Source of the DNA: Treponema sp. C6A8
GTDB lineage: Bacteria > Spirochaetota > Spirochaetia > Treponematales > Treponemataceae
Length of the DNA stretch: 64,000 bases
Direction of reading: 5' to 3'
Assembly: GCF_000619925.1 (NCBI RefSeq)
Contig: NZ_JHVB01000006.1
Location: 124,001-188,000 of the forward strand
A program made the position numbers and the translations under genes. This document shows, in pieces, positions 49,085 to 56,770 of this stretch (positions within the stretch are counted from its first letter, which is position 1; each line of letters begins with the position of its first letter). The notes under the pieces were generated by a model. That model was not told the DNA's origin, did not search any database, and saw nothing but the letters and a program-made list of their open reading frames with translations.

Positions 49085-51439
49085 ATGAAAAAATTATTGC
49101 TTTTATTGCTGTTTTTGCCTGCTTTTGCTTTCGCAGGAGAAACAAATCTTTCAGAAGAAGATGATGATTTGGATTTTACACTTGAAGATGAAATGGAACT
49201 TTTGAGTGTAATTGAGGGAGAGGGTCTTGAAATACATCGTTCTGCACCAGAAAGAGCAGGCGAAAAAACAGGTGTTTCAACTGTAATCACAAAAGAAGAA
49301 ATGAAAGCTACTGCAAACATGGGTATTGCTGAAGACACTATGGCTGCCGTACGTACCTTGCCGGGTGTAACTTACGGTGGCGCCTGGGGTTCAGAACCTT
49401 CTGTGCGCGGCGGTCAGCCTAGAGAGCTTGGATATACCCTTGACGGCATGTATCTTTTGTTCCCTTATCACTGGGGAGGCGGAGCTTCCTTTTTCTATCC
49501 GTCAATCATTGATTCGATAAAACTTTCGAACGGTGTTTTTTCGGCTAAGTACGGCCGCGCCTCATCAGGTCTTATGGAAGCTACAACTCTTAAGCCTGAT
49601 TTTGAAAAAGTTCACGTAAATGCGGGCATTTCTACTACTTGTGCCGATGCTTTCGTTCAGGTTCCTTTTGGAAAAAATGTAGGCGGCATGATTATTGGAA
49701 GTCACCTTTCATATCTTGATCCTATTGTCTGGGTTTTCAAGCAGATGAATATAGACGGAATGAAGGATATTGACCGCGCTCCATACATCCGCGATCTTTT
49801 CCTTAAGGCTAACTTCAAGCCATGTTCAGAACTTGATATTTCAGTTATCGGATTTTTTGGAAGCGACGGACTTTCACTTGATACATCTGTTGAAAAGAAC
49901 GGATTAACAACAAAAACTGTAATGGATTACGATATTTATCAGGTTCTTGGCGGCGTAAATATTAAATATCTTGCTACAGATAAACTTATGTTCCACGGTC
50001 TTTTTTCTTACAACGGAATGTTTGAAAATCTGGACATGAAGGAAAAAGAAAGCGGAATCGTAAAGTACAACAATGATTTCATCAAAAAGTACAGTTCTAA
50101 ATCTGCAAGCGTAAAAAGCGGAGCAGGCTACAATCTGGATGGTTTTGGAGTAGATTATACTGAGGATATTAAAAATCATCTTGTAACAGGCTGTCTTGAA
50201 AGTGAAATTGAGCTGAATGAAAAAAATCATCTTTGCGTAGGCTTTGATGAAACCTTCCAGAAGGGAAAAAATAAAAACAGCATAGACGGCTGGGATGAAC
50301 AGAAAGTAAATGATGACTATATTTTCCGTCGTGTAAAAAAGGACATTTCAAATGACGGAAACTGCATTTTTGATAATGCGGCCTTTATTTCCTGGACTTA
50401 TGGAAATGACACAGATTTTATTCAGACAGAACTTGGTCTGCGCGGTGAGTTTATCAATCTTCGCAATTTTGATGATGATTACTCTATCTCACTGGTTCCA
50501 GATATTTGTCCACGCGCCAACATTACTTTTACTCCTTGGAGAAACAAGGGAATTCTTGAAAAAGCTTCCTTTACTGCAGGAACAGGCCTTTTTGTTTCCA
50601 TTCCACGCGAAACAATGATGTTTAATCGTGATATGGGCTTGAAGGATTTTGAAATGCATCCTAACCGCGCCCTTCTGGGAGTTTTGGGAGCAGATGCAGC
50701 TCTTGAAGGCGGCTGGAAGTTCAAAGTTGAAACTTACTATAAATACTATCTTTCAAGAATTTACAATTATCAGTTTACCAGTGCTGAGTCAGGCTACAAG
50801 GACATAGACATTCTGGTTAAGACTAACGGAAAGGGCTATGTGTTTGGCGTAGACACAATGATTGAAAAGAAAATCGGTTCTAACTGGGACGGTTATCTGT
50901 CTTACTCATTTGTCTACTCTAAGCTCAAAAATCCTGTAGACGTTGGCGCTAACCAGGTTCCAAGAGTGCAGCCAAATGAGCCTTTGAATGAATGGTATTT
51001 CCCGGCTTATCACCGCTTCCACACTATGAACCTGGTAAGCAACTGGCATTTTGGAAAGGGATGGACTTTTACAGTTAAGGGAACTTTGGCAACTGGAACA
51101 CCAAAAGAAGACACAGGCGATGTATTCTGCTATGCAGCGGTAATGGATGACGGCACTGTCGTTCAGCGTTACACAAGAAGCAGTGTATACAGCGATACTT
51201 TGAGAACAACTATTTCCTGCCCGGTTGATTTGAAGATTTCACGCGAATGGAAAACAAACGGCGGAAAAACAAGCTGGGAATACTACTTTGCCCTTCAGGA
51301 TGTTTTTGTAAATCTTTATCAGCCAAGAGGAAATAAGGAGTTCAATTCCTTTACCGGTGAAATGGATAGCGAAGCCAAGTCGGCAAGCTTTAATTTGGGA
51401 ATGCCAGTTCCTTCTTTTGGACTTAAGGTTAAATTCTAA
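49085..51439 (+). CDS. TonB-dependent outer-membrane receptor
   Basis: 784 aa. Signal peptide (1-18), an acidic stretch (EEDDDLDFTLEDE, which may contain the TonB box), then a plug domain (VSTVITKEEMKATANMGIAE, TLPGVTYGGAWGSEPSVRGG, YTLDGMYLLFPYHWGGG) and a beta barrel ending in an aromatic C-terminus (FGLKVKF). It imports a substrate across the outer membrane. It is followed by its own ExbB, ExbD and TonB genes; the small intercistronic hairpin at 51447-51467 may stabilise its mRNA. The substrate is unknown; peptides are suggested by the M16 neighbour. Confidence 0.9.
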   Translation: MKKLLLLLLFLPAFAFAGETNLSEEDDDLDFTLEDEMELLSVIEGEGLEIHRSAPERAGEKTGVSTVITKEEMKATANMGIAEDTMAAVRTLPGVTYGGAWGSEPSVRGGQPRELGYTLDGMYLLFPYHWGGGASFFYPSIIDSIKLSNGVFSAKYGRASSGLMEATTLKPDFEKVHVNAGISTTCADAFVQVPFGKNVGGMIIGSHLSYLDPIVWVFKQMNIDGMKDIDRAPYIRDLFLKANFKPCSELDISVIGFFGSDGLSLDTSVEKNGLTTKTVMDYDIYQVLGGVNIKYLATDKLMFHGLFSYNGMFENLDMKEKESGIVKYNNDFIKKYSSKSASVKSGAGYNLDGFGVDYTEDIKNHLVTGCLESEIELNEKNHLCVGFDETFQKGKNKNSIDGWDEQKVNDDYIFRRVKKDISNDGNCIFDNAAFISWTYGNDTDFIQTELGLRGEFINLRNFDDDYSISLVPDICPRANITFTPWRNKGILEKASFTAGTGLFVSIPRETMMFNRDMGLKDFEMHPNRALLGVLGADAALEGGWKFKVETYYKYYLSRIYNYQFTSAESGYKDIDILVKTNGKGYVFGVDTMIEKKIGSNWDGYLSYSFVYSKLKNPVDVGANQVPRVQPNEPLNEWYFPAYHRFHTMNLVSNWHFGKGWTFTVKGTLATGTPKEDTGDVFCYAAVMDDGTVVQRYTRSSVYSDTLRTTISCPVDLKISREWKTNGGKTSWEYYFALQDVFVNLYQPRGNKEFNSFTGEMDSEAKSASFNLGMPVPSFGLKVKF

Positions 51440-51485
51440 AAAAATTAGCGGCCATTTCCCGGCTGCTTAACACAGGAGAAAAATT

Positions 51486-52112
51486 ATGGAAAACGGATTT
51501 AGTTTAATTGAATTATTCAAACTTGGCGGCCCTTTTATGTGGGTACTTCTGGCTTATTCGGTTGCAACAATTGCGATTATTATTGAACGCTGCATTTATC
51601 TGGCCTGGCATGACTGCAAGGTTGCGCCAATCAGCAATAAGGTAAAGTCTTTCCTTCATGATAATCAGAGATACGAAGCCGAAAAATATCTTTCATCATA
51701 TGGAAGAAAACAGACTGTAGCGACAGTTTTGCTGGCTCTTGTAAGAAACGCAAGATTCGGTGAAAACCGCATGGAACGCGCCGCAGAAGCAGAAGCTCAG
51801 GAACGCCTTCGCCGCATGGAAAACGGTTTCAACTATCTTACAGCTCTTTCTTCATTGGCGCCGCTTACAGGATTTTTGGGCACCGTTTCAGGAATGATTG
51901 GAGCCTTCCAGTCAATTGCAACAGCCACCGACGTAAACGCCCAGCTTGTAGCCGGCGGTATTTACGAGGCACTTATCACAACAGTCTTTGGTTTGATAAT
52001 CGCAATCGTTGCCCTTCTTGCTTACAACCTTTTGATTCAGAAGGTAGATACTTTTGCGGCAGAAACATCCAAAGCAATCAACGACCTTGTACCGGAATTG
52101 ATGGGTGCATAG
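51486..52112 (+). CDS. exbB: ExbB/TolQ family proton channel subunit
   Basis: 208 aa. Three helices with the family block SSLAPLTGFLGTVSGMIGAFQSIA. Forms a proton-driven motor with ExbD that energises TonB in the inner membrane. Preceded by AGGAGA. Second gene of the receptor operon. Confidence 0.92.
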   Translation: MENGFSLIELFKLGGPFMWVLLAYSVATIAIIIERCIYLAWHDCKVAPISNKVKSFLHDNQRYEAEKYLSSYGRKQTVATVLLALVRNARFGENRMERAAEAEAQERLRRMENGFNYLTALSSLAPLTGFLGTVSGMIGAFQSIATATDVNAQLVAGGIYEALITTVFGLIIAIVALLAYNLLIQKVDTFAAETSKAINDLVPELMGA

Positions 52113-52131
52113 TCGCAGGAGAAAATAAGAA

Positions 52132-52545
52132 ATGATTAAGCGATTTGTGCGTCATAAGGTAGAAGATGCGGGAAGTTCAGGTTCATTAAATGACCTTTCC
52201 TTCCTTTTAATTATCTTTTTTATTGTGATAGCGGGATTTAATGTGAACAAGGGATTTTTATTGAATTTGCCGTCAAAAGAAAAGCCGATTGTAGTAAACA
52301 CTGAAGATATTTTTAAATGCAAACTGCAGGCGGACGGCAGAATTTTCCTGGATAAGGAAGAACTCAACATTTCTGACCTGACAACAAGAATTGAAGAAAA
52401 ATTGAGAACCTGGCCTAATCTTACTTTTCTGCTTTCAATTGACGGGGACTGCGCCTACCAGAATGTAGTAGATGTAATTGCAGCCATCAGGAAGTGCCGG
52501 GTAGAAAACTTTTCCTTCAGAATGAATGAAGGTCAGACGGAATAG
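52132..52545 (+). CDS. exbD: ExbD-family subunit 1
   Basis: 137 aa. Single N-terminal helix with the essential Asp (GSLNDLSFLLIIFFIVI), then a periplasmic domain. Starts 19 nt after exbB. One of two different ExbD paralogues in the operon. Confidence 0.9.
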   Translation: MIKRFVRHKVEDAGSSGSLNDLSFLLIIFFIVIAGFNVNKGFLLNLPSKEKPIVVNTEDIFKCKLQADGRIFLDKEELNISDLTTRIEEKLRTWPNLTFLLSIDGDCAYQNVVDVIAAIRKCRVENFSFRMNEGQTE

Positions 52546-52557
52546 GGGCGTGTAAAA

Positions 52558-52962
52558 ATGGTTAATATCAAAAAAAAGAGAAGAAATCCTTCTATTACAA
52601 CGTCGTCTATGTCGGATATAGGCTTTCTGCTTTTGATTTTTATCATGCTGATTTCTCTTATGAATCAGCGCTACGAAGAAAAAATCAATTATTCGGAAAG
52701 TACGATTTTGGAGAGAACTCAGGCTGATACGAATTTTGAAATCTGGGTTCAGAAAAATGGAATTATTTCAGCAGATGGCGAGGTTTTAGATGCCATAGGG
52801 CTGGAGCGGGTTCTTGTTGAAGCAATCACAGAAAACCCCAGCGTAAGAATTCACGTAATTGCCGATAAAGATACTCCATATAAATATGTGAATTCGGTTG
52901 TTGGTATTCTGCAGTCGCTGCAGCACCGCGTAGTAAGTTTTGTTGTAAGGGAGCGTGCCTGA
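52558..52962 (+). CDS. exbD: ExbD-family subunit 2
   Basis: 134 aa. Essential Asp in SSMSDIGFLLLIFIMLI, short basic N-terminus (KKKRRNPS), and a periplasmic domain with SADGEVLDAIGLERVLVEAI. Abuts tonB with no gap. Confidence 0.9.
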   Translation: MVNIKKKRRNPSITTSSMSDIGFLLLIFIMLISLMNQRYEEKINYSESTILERTQADTNFEIWVQKNGIISADGEVLDAIGLERVLVEAITENPSVRIHVIADKDTPYKYVNSVVGILQSLQHRVVSFVVRERA

Positions 52963-53565
52963 ATGAAAAATACAATTAGCATTTCTAAGTTGACGCCTTT
53001 ATGCCGTCCACTGCTTTTTGCCTTTGTTTTTTTTCTTCATGTGGGAGCAATTTATTTTATTAATTTTAAAAGCAAGGCAGAGGATGTAGAAACCGTGGAT
53101 TTTCACGAGGCCGATATTTTTAAGCTGGTAGATATTCAGGAATACGTAAAGCCTGCTCCAAAGCCTGTTGAAAAAAAGGAAGTCGTAAAGGTAAAAAATC
53201 AGCCAAAAGCCTCTGAACTTATTTCAGAAACAAAGGAAGAAGTTCAGATGGAAGAAGAACAGGAAATATTCCTGCCCCAGCATAAAATTTCATCTATTCC
53301 GGTTATTCCAAACCGGGAAGTTCTTTCCAGAATAGTTTATCCGCCAATGGCTTATAAGCAGGGAATAGAAGGCCTGGTATATCTGGAACTTTACATAGAC
53401 AGCAAAGGAGTTATTAAAAATATAAAGGTGCTGAAGGATCCGGGACACGGTTTTGCAGAAGCTGCCATTGCCGCTTTGAGAGGAATTAAATGTATTCCTG
53501 CCAACGCAAATGGCAAGGCTTGTGCCGTTCGTTACCGTTATCCGTTAAAATTTACAGTAAACTAA
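52963..53565 (+). CDS. tonB: TonB energy transducer
   Basis: 200 aa. N-terminal helix with the His used in proton coupling (VFFLHVGAIYFINF), a Pro/Lys/Glu-rich spanning region (KPAPKPVEKKEVVK), and a C-terminal TonB domain (YPPMAYKQGIEGLVYLELYI; VLKDPGHGFAEAAIAALRG). Last gene of the receptor operon, so the system is self-contained. Confidence 0.92.
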   Translation: MKNTISISKLTPLCRPLLFAFVFFLHVGAIYFINFKSKAEDVETVDFHEADIFKLVDIQEYVKPAPKPVEKKEVVKVKNQPKASELISETKEEVQMEEEQEIFLPQHKISSIPVIPNREVLSRIVYPPMAYKQGIEGLVYLELYIDSKGVIKNIKVLKDPGHGFAEAAIAALRGIKCIPANANGKACAVRYRYPLKFTVN

Positions 53566-53568
53566 CTA

Positions 53569-53597
53569 TTGTAATCATTGTTATAAATCTATAAAAT
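53569..53597 (+). promoter_or_regulatory. Promoter of ppdK
   Basis: TTGTAA (53569-53574), 17-bp spacer, TAAAAT (53592-53597), about 47 bp before the ATG. Housekeeping type. Confidence 0.65.
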
Positions 53598-53644
53598 ATT
53601 CCTATTAACATTGCAAATCTTTTTTTAAGAATGGAGTAAAATAA

Positions 53645-56332
53645 ATGGCTACAAAGTATGTTTACTTTTTCGGCAACGGGGATGCAGAAGGCGACGAATC
53701 AATGCGCCCAATTCTCGGTGGTAAAGGTGCTAACCTTGCTCAGATGGCAAAGGCTCCTTTAAGTCTTCCAGTTCCACCTGGATTCACAATTTCTATTGAC
53801 GTATGTCAGGAATACTACAAGCTTGGCAAAAAATATCCTGAGGGACTTGATAAGGAAGTTGCTGAATATCTTAACAAACTTGAAACAACTTTCGGAAAGA
53901 AACTTGGTGACGAAAACGATCCACTTCTCGTTTCTGTTCGCTCTGGTGCTGCTGAATCTATGCCTGGTATGATGGATACAATCCTCAACCTCGGTCTTAA
54001 CGATAAATCAGTTATCGGTCTTGCTAACAAGACTAACAACCCACGTTTCGCATGGGACGCTTACCGCCGCTTCATCCAGATGTACGGTAACGTTGCAATG
54101 GGCGTTGATCATGACAAATTCGAAGAAATCATTTCTTCTGTAAAAGCAAAAGCTGGTGTAAAAGAAGATACTGAACTTTCTACAGAAAACCTCCAGGAAA
54201 TCGTTGCTAAGTACAAGGAAATGTACAAGAAAGAAAAGGGTGAAGATTTCCCTCAGGATCCACAGGTTCAGATGTGGGGAGCTATCGGTGCCGTATTCGG
54301 TTCTTGGATGAACGAACGCGCTATCATTTACCGCAAGCTCAACAACATTGATGAGAACGTAATTAAGGGAACTGCTGTTACTGTAATGGCAATGGTATTC
54401 GGTAACATGGGTGAAACATCAGGTACTGGTGTTGCATTCTCTCGCGACCCTTCAACTGGTGAGAACCACTTCATGGCTGAGTACCTTATCAACGCTCAGG
54501 GTGAAGACGTAGTAGCTGGTATCCGTACTCCAATGGATATTTCTGCTCTTGAAAAACAGCAGCCAGAAATCTTCAAAGAAATTTCTACAATCCGTGACCG
54601 TCTTGAAGCTCACTATCACGATATGCAGGATATGGAATTCACTGTACAGGAAGGAAAACTCTTCATGCTCCAGTGCCGCAATGGTAAACGTACAGGTCCT
54701 GCTGCTGTTAAGATGGCTGTTGATATGGTTGGCGAAAAGATGATTACTAAAGAAGAAGCTCTTCTTCGCGTAAAACCAGATCAGCTTGATCAGCTCCTCC
54801 ACCCACAGTTCGAATCTAAGGCTCTTAAATCAGCTAAACCTTTGGCTTCAGCTCTTAACGCTTCACCAGGTGCTGGTTGTGGTCAGATCGTATTCACAGC
54901 TGATGAAGCTGTAGAATGGGACAAAGCTGGTAAGAAGGTTATCCTTGTTCGTAAAGAAACATCTCCTGATGATATCGCAGGTATGTATGTTGCACAGGGT
55001 ATCTTGACTTCTACTGGTGGACGTACATCACACGCAGCCGTAGTTGCTCGCGGTATGGGTACTCCATGTGTATGTGGATGTTCTGATGTAGTATTCACAG
55101 GTAAAGATTCTGTTACAATCGGCGGAAAGAAATTCAAGAAGGGTGACTTCATTTCTATCGACGGTTCAACAGGTAACGTATATGGCGAAGTTATTCCTGT
55201 AACTCCAGCTTCAGTTTCTGGCGACCTCGAAACATTCCTTTCTTGGGCTGATGAAGTTCGCGCAGCTTCTGTTCGTACAACTCCATCTGGAAAGACTGTT
55301 AAGGGATTCGAAGTTCTTGCTAACGCTGAACAGAACGAAGCTCCACAGGCATTCCGCTTTGGTGCTGCTGGTATTGGTCTTTGCCGTACAGAACACATGT
55401 TCTTCGAAGAACCAAAACTTACTTCATTCCAGAAGATGATTATTTCTGACACAACTGAAGAAAGAAAGGCTAACCTTGCTGCTATCCTTCCTCTCCAGCA
55501 GAAAGACTTCTACGGAATCATTAAGACAATGGAAGGACGCGCTGTAACAATCCGTCTTCTTGACCCACCTCTTAACGAATTCGTACAGGCTGAAACTCCA
55601 GACTTGGCTAAAGCTTTGGCTAAGAAACTTGGTGTTAAAGTTGACTTCATCAACAAGAAATACTCAGAACTTAACGAACACAACCCAATGCTCGGTCACC
55701 GTGGTTGTCGTCTCGCTATCACATACCCAGAGATCTACGAAATGCAGGTTGAAGCTATTGCTCGTGCAACAGCTCAGGCTGAAAAAGATGGTCTTAAACA
55801 CGATGTTCGCATCATGATTCCAAACGTAACTACATTCGCTGAATTGAAACAGATTCGTGCTCAGGCAGAAGCTGTAATCGCTAATGTAAACAAAGAAACA
55901 GGACTTTCACTCAAGTTCCAGATTGGTTCTATGATCGAATTCCCACGTGCTGCAGCTACAGCTGACAAGATTGCTGAATATGCAGACTTCTTCTCATTTG
56001 GTACAAACGACCTTACACAGACAACATTCGGCTTCAGCCGTGATGACTACTCTAAGTTCATCGATTCTTACTTGGATCAGAAGGTTCTCCTCCAGGACCC
56101 ATTCAAGACTTTGGACGAAGATGGTGTTGGCGTAATGATCGGTCTTGCAGAAGAAAAAGGACGCAAGGTTAAGACTGACCTTCACCTCGGAATCTGTGGT
56201 GAACACGGTGGAGACCCAGCTTCTATCGCTCTCTGCTACAAGCTCGGTTTGAACTACGTATCTTGTTCACCATTCCGTGTACCAGCAGCTCGTCTTGCTG
56301 GTGCTCAGGCTGTAATTAAAGCTAACAAATAG
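53645..56332 (+). CDS. ppdK: Pyruvate phosphate dikinase
   Basis: 895 aa, full length. Nucleotide-binding N-terminal domain (GGKGANLAQMAK; VRSGAAESMPGMMDTILNLG), central phosphohistidine domain with His463 (TGGRTSHAAVVARGMG), and a C-terminal PEP/pyruvate barrel (GHRGCRL; SFGTNDLTQTTFGFSRDD; GICGEHGGDP). Interconverts ATP, Pi and pyruvate with AMP, PPi and PEP; in anaerobes it often runs glycolytically. Unlike its neighbours it prefers codons such as AAC, TTC and CTC, as highly expressed genes do. Confidence 0.97.
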   Translation: MATKYVYFFGNGDAEGDESMRPILGGKGANLAQMAKAPLSLPVPPGFTISIDVCQEYYKLGKKYPEGLDKEVAEYLNKLETTFGKKLGDENDPLLVSVRSGAAESMPGMMDTILNLGLNDKSVIGLANKTNNPRFAWDAYRRFIQMYGNVAMGVDHDKFEEIISSVKAKAGVKEDTELSTENLQEIVAKYKEMYKKEKGEDFPQDPQVQMWGAIGAVFGSWMNERAIIYRKLNNIDENVIKGTAVTVMAMVFGNMGETSGTGVAFSRDPSTGENHFMAEYLINAQGEDVVAGIRTPMDISALEKQQPEIFKEISTIRDRLEAHYHDMQDMEFTVQEGKLFMLQCRNGKRTGPAAVKMAVDMVGEKMITKEEALLRVKPDQLDQLLHPQFESKALKSAKPLASALNASPGAGCGQIVFTADEAVEWDKAGKKVILVRKETSPDDIAGMYVAQGILTSTGGRTSHAAVVARGMGTPCVCGCSDVVFTGKDSVTIGGKKFKKGDFISIDGSTGNVYGEVIPVTPASVSGDLETFLSWADEVRAASVRTTPSGKTVKGFEVLANAEQNEAPQAFRFGAAGIGLCRTEHMFFEEPKLTSFQKMIISDTTEERKANLAAILPLQQKDFYGIIKTMEGRAVTIRLLDPPLNEFVQAETPDLAKALAKKLGVKVDFINKKYSELNEHNPMLGHRGCRLAITYPEIYEMQVEAIARATAQAEKDGLKHDVRIMIPNVTTFAELKQIRAQAEAVIANVNKETGLSLKFQIGSMIEFPRAAATADKIAEYADFFSFGTNDLTQTTFGFSRDDYSKFIDSYLDQKVLLQDPFKTLDEDGVGVMIGLAEEKGRKVKTDLHLGICGEHGGDPASIALCYKLGLNYVSCSPFRVPAARLAGAQAVIKANK

Positions 56333-56354
56333 TTAGACTAAATTACTAAGATAA

Positions 56355-56387
56355 ATGCCTTCTCAGAAATGGGAAGGCATTTTTTTT
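56355..56387 (+). terminator. Rho-independent terminator after ppdK
   Basis: AATGCCTTC / GAAGGCATT stem, 8-base loop, T run. Confidence 0.93.
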
Positions 56388-56519
56388 GCCTGAGCCCCAG
56401 CACCCTGCCGGGTCGCCGCCAGATAAATCTGGCGAGACGGATTAGCGGATAAGCCTAAAAAACTTGCCACTGGCAAGTTTTTTTTAACGGCTTTCCGATT
56501 TTAGTCAGGAGCTCAGGCA
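56387..56519. repeat. Inverted-repeat-bounded structured element
   Basis: Bounded by TGCCTGAGC and GCTCAGGCA. Inside are an 8-bp perfect hairpin CGCCAGAT-AA-ATCTGGCG (56417-56434) and a terminator-like hairpin with AAAAAACTTGCC-ACT-GGCAAGTTTTTT (56457-56483), itself flanked by AAGCC/GGCTT. No ORF. It looks like a small mobile (MITE-like) element or a structured RNA. Confidence 0.55.
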
Positions 56520-56599
56520 GTAATCAAATGCGCAAAATAGGAAATCCGTTAGAAACCGAGCCGAATAATAAATCGTATAAAATATCGCAATAAATGCGA

Positions 56600-56626
56600 A
56601 ATATTACAAGATTTGCTTGTAATATT
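56600..56626. other. Perfect hairpin overlapping the helicase promoter
   Basis: AATATTACAAG / CTTGTAATATT with a 5-base loop. It overlaps the -35 of the helicase promoter, so it could be a regulator site. Confidence 0.5.
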
Positions 56627-56645
56627 CATTACTTTCCTTTATAGT
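56617..56645 (+). promoter_or_regulatory. Promoter of the DEAD-box helicase gene
   Basis: TTGTAA (56617-56622), 17-bp spacer, TATAGT (56640-56645). Predicts a leader of about 120 nt. Confidence 0.6.
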
Positions 56646-56651
56646 GAACTT

Positions 56652-56770
56652 CGCTGCCAAAATAATTCGAGGGGCAGTGCGAAAGCGTGGTTATTTTGTT
56701 TCAGAGAGTTCATAAATGACTTTGCTTTCGATTGGATAAGGGATGAAAATCCCGGAAAACAGAGGTATTT
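56652..56770 (+). promoter_or_regulatory. Long structured leader of the helicase mRNA
   Basis: The predicted untranslated leader contains CAAAATAA pairing with TTATTTTG around GAGGGGCAGTGCGAAAGCG, plus a GGATAAGGGATGAAAATCCC stretch that can fold (GGAT/ATCC) near the ribosome site AGAGGT. Long leaders on DEAD-box helicase genes are often used for cold or self regulation. Confidence 0.45.

Noticed and set aside
56387..56519. Insertion sequence
   Set aside because: It has no transposase ORF and is too short; at most a non-autonomous element.
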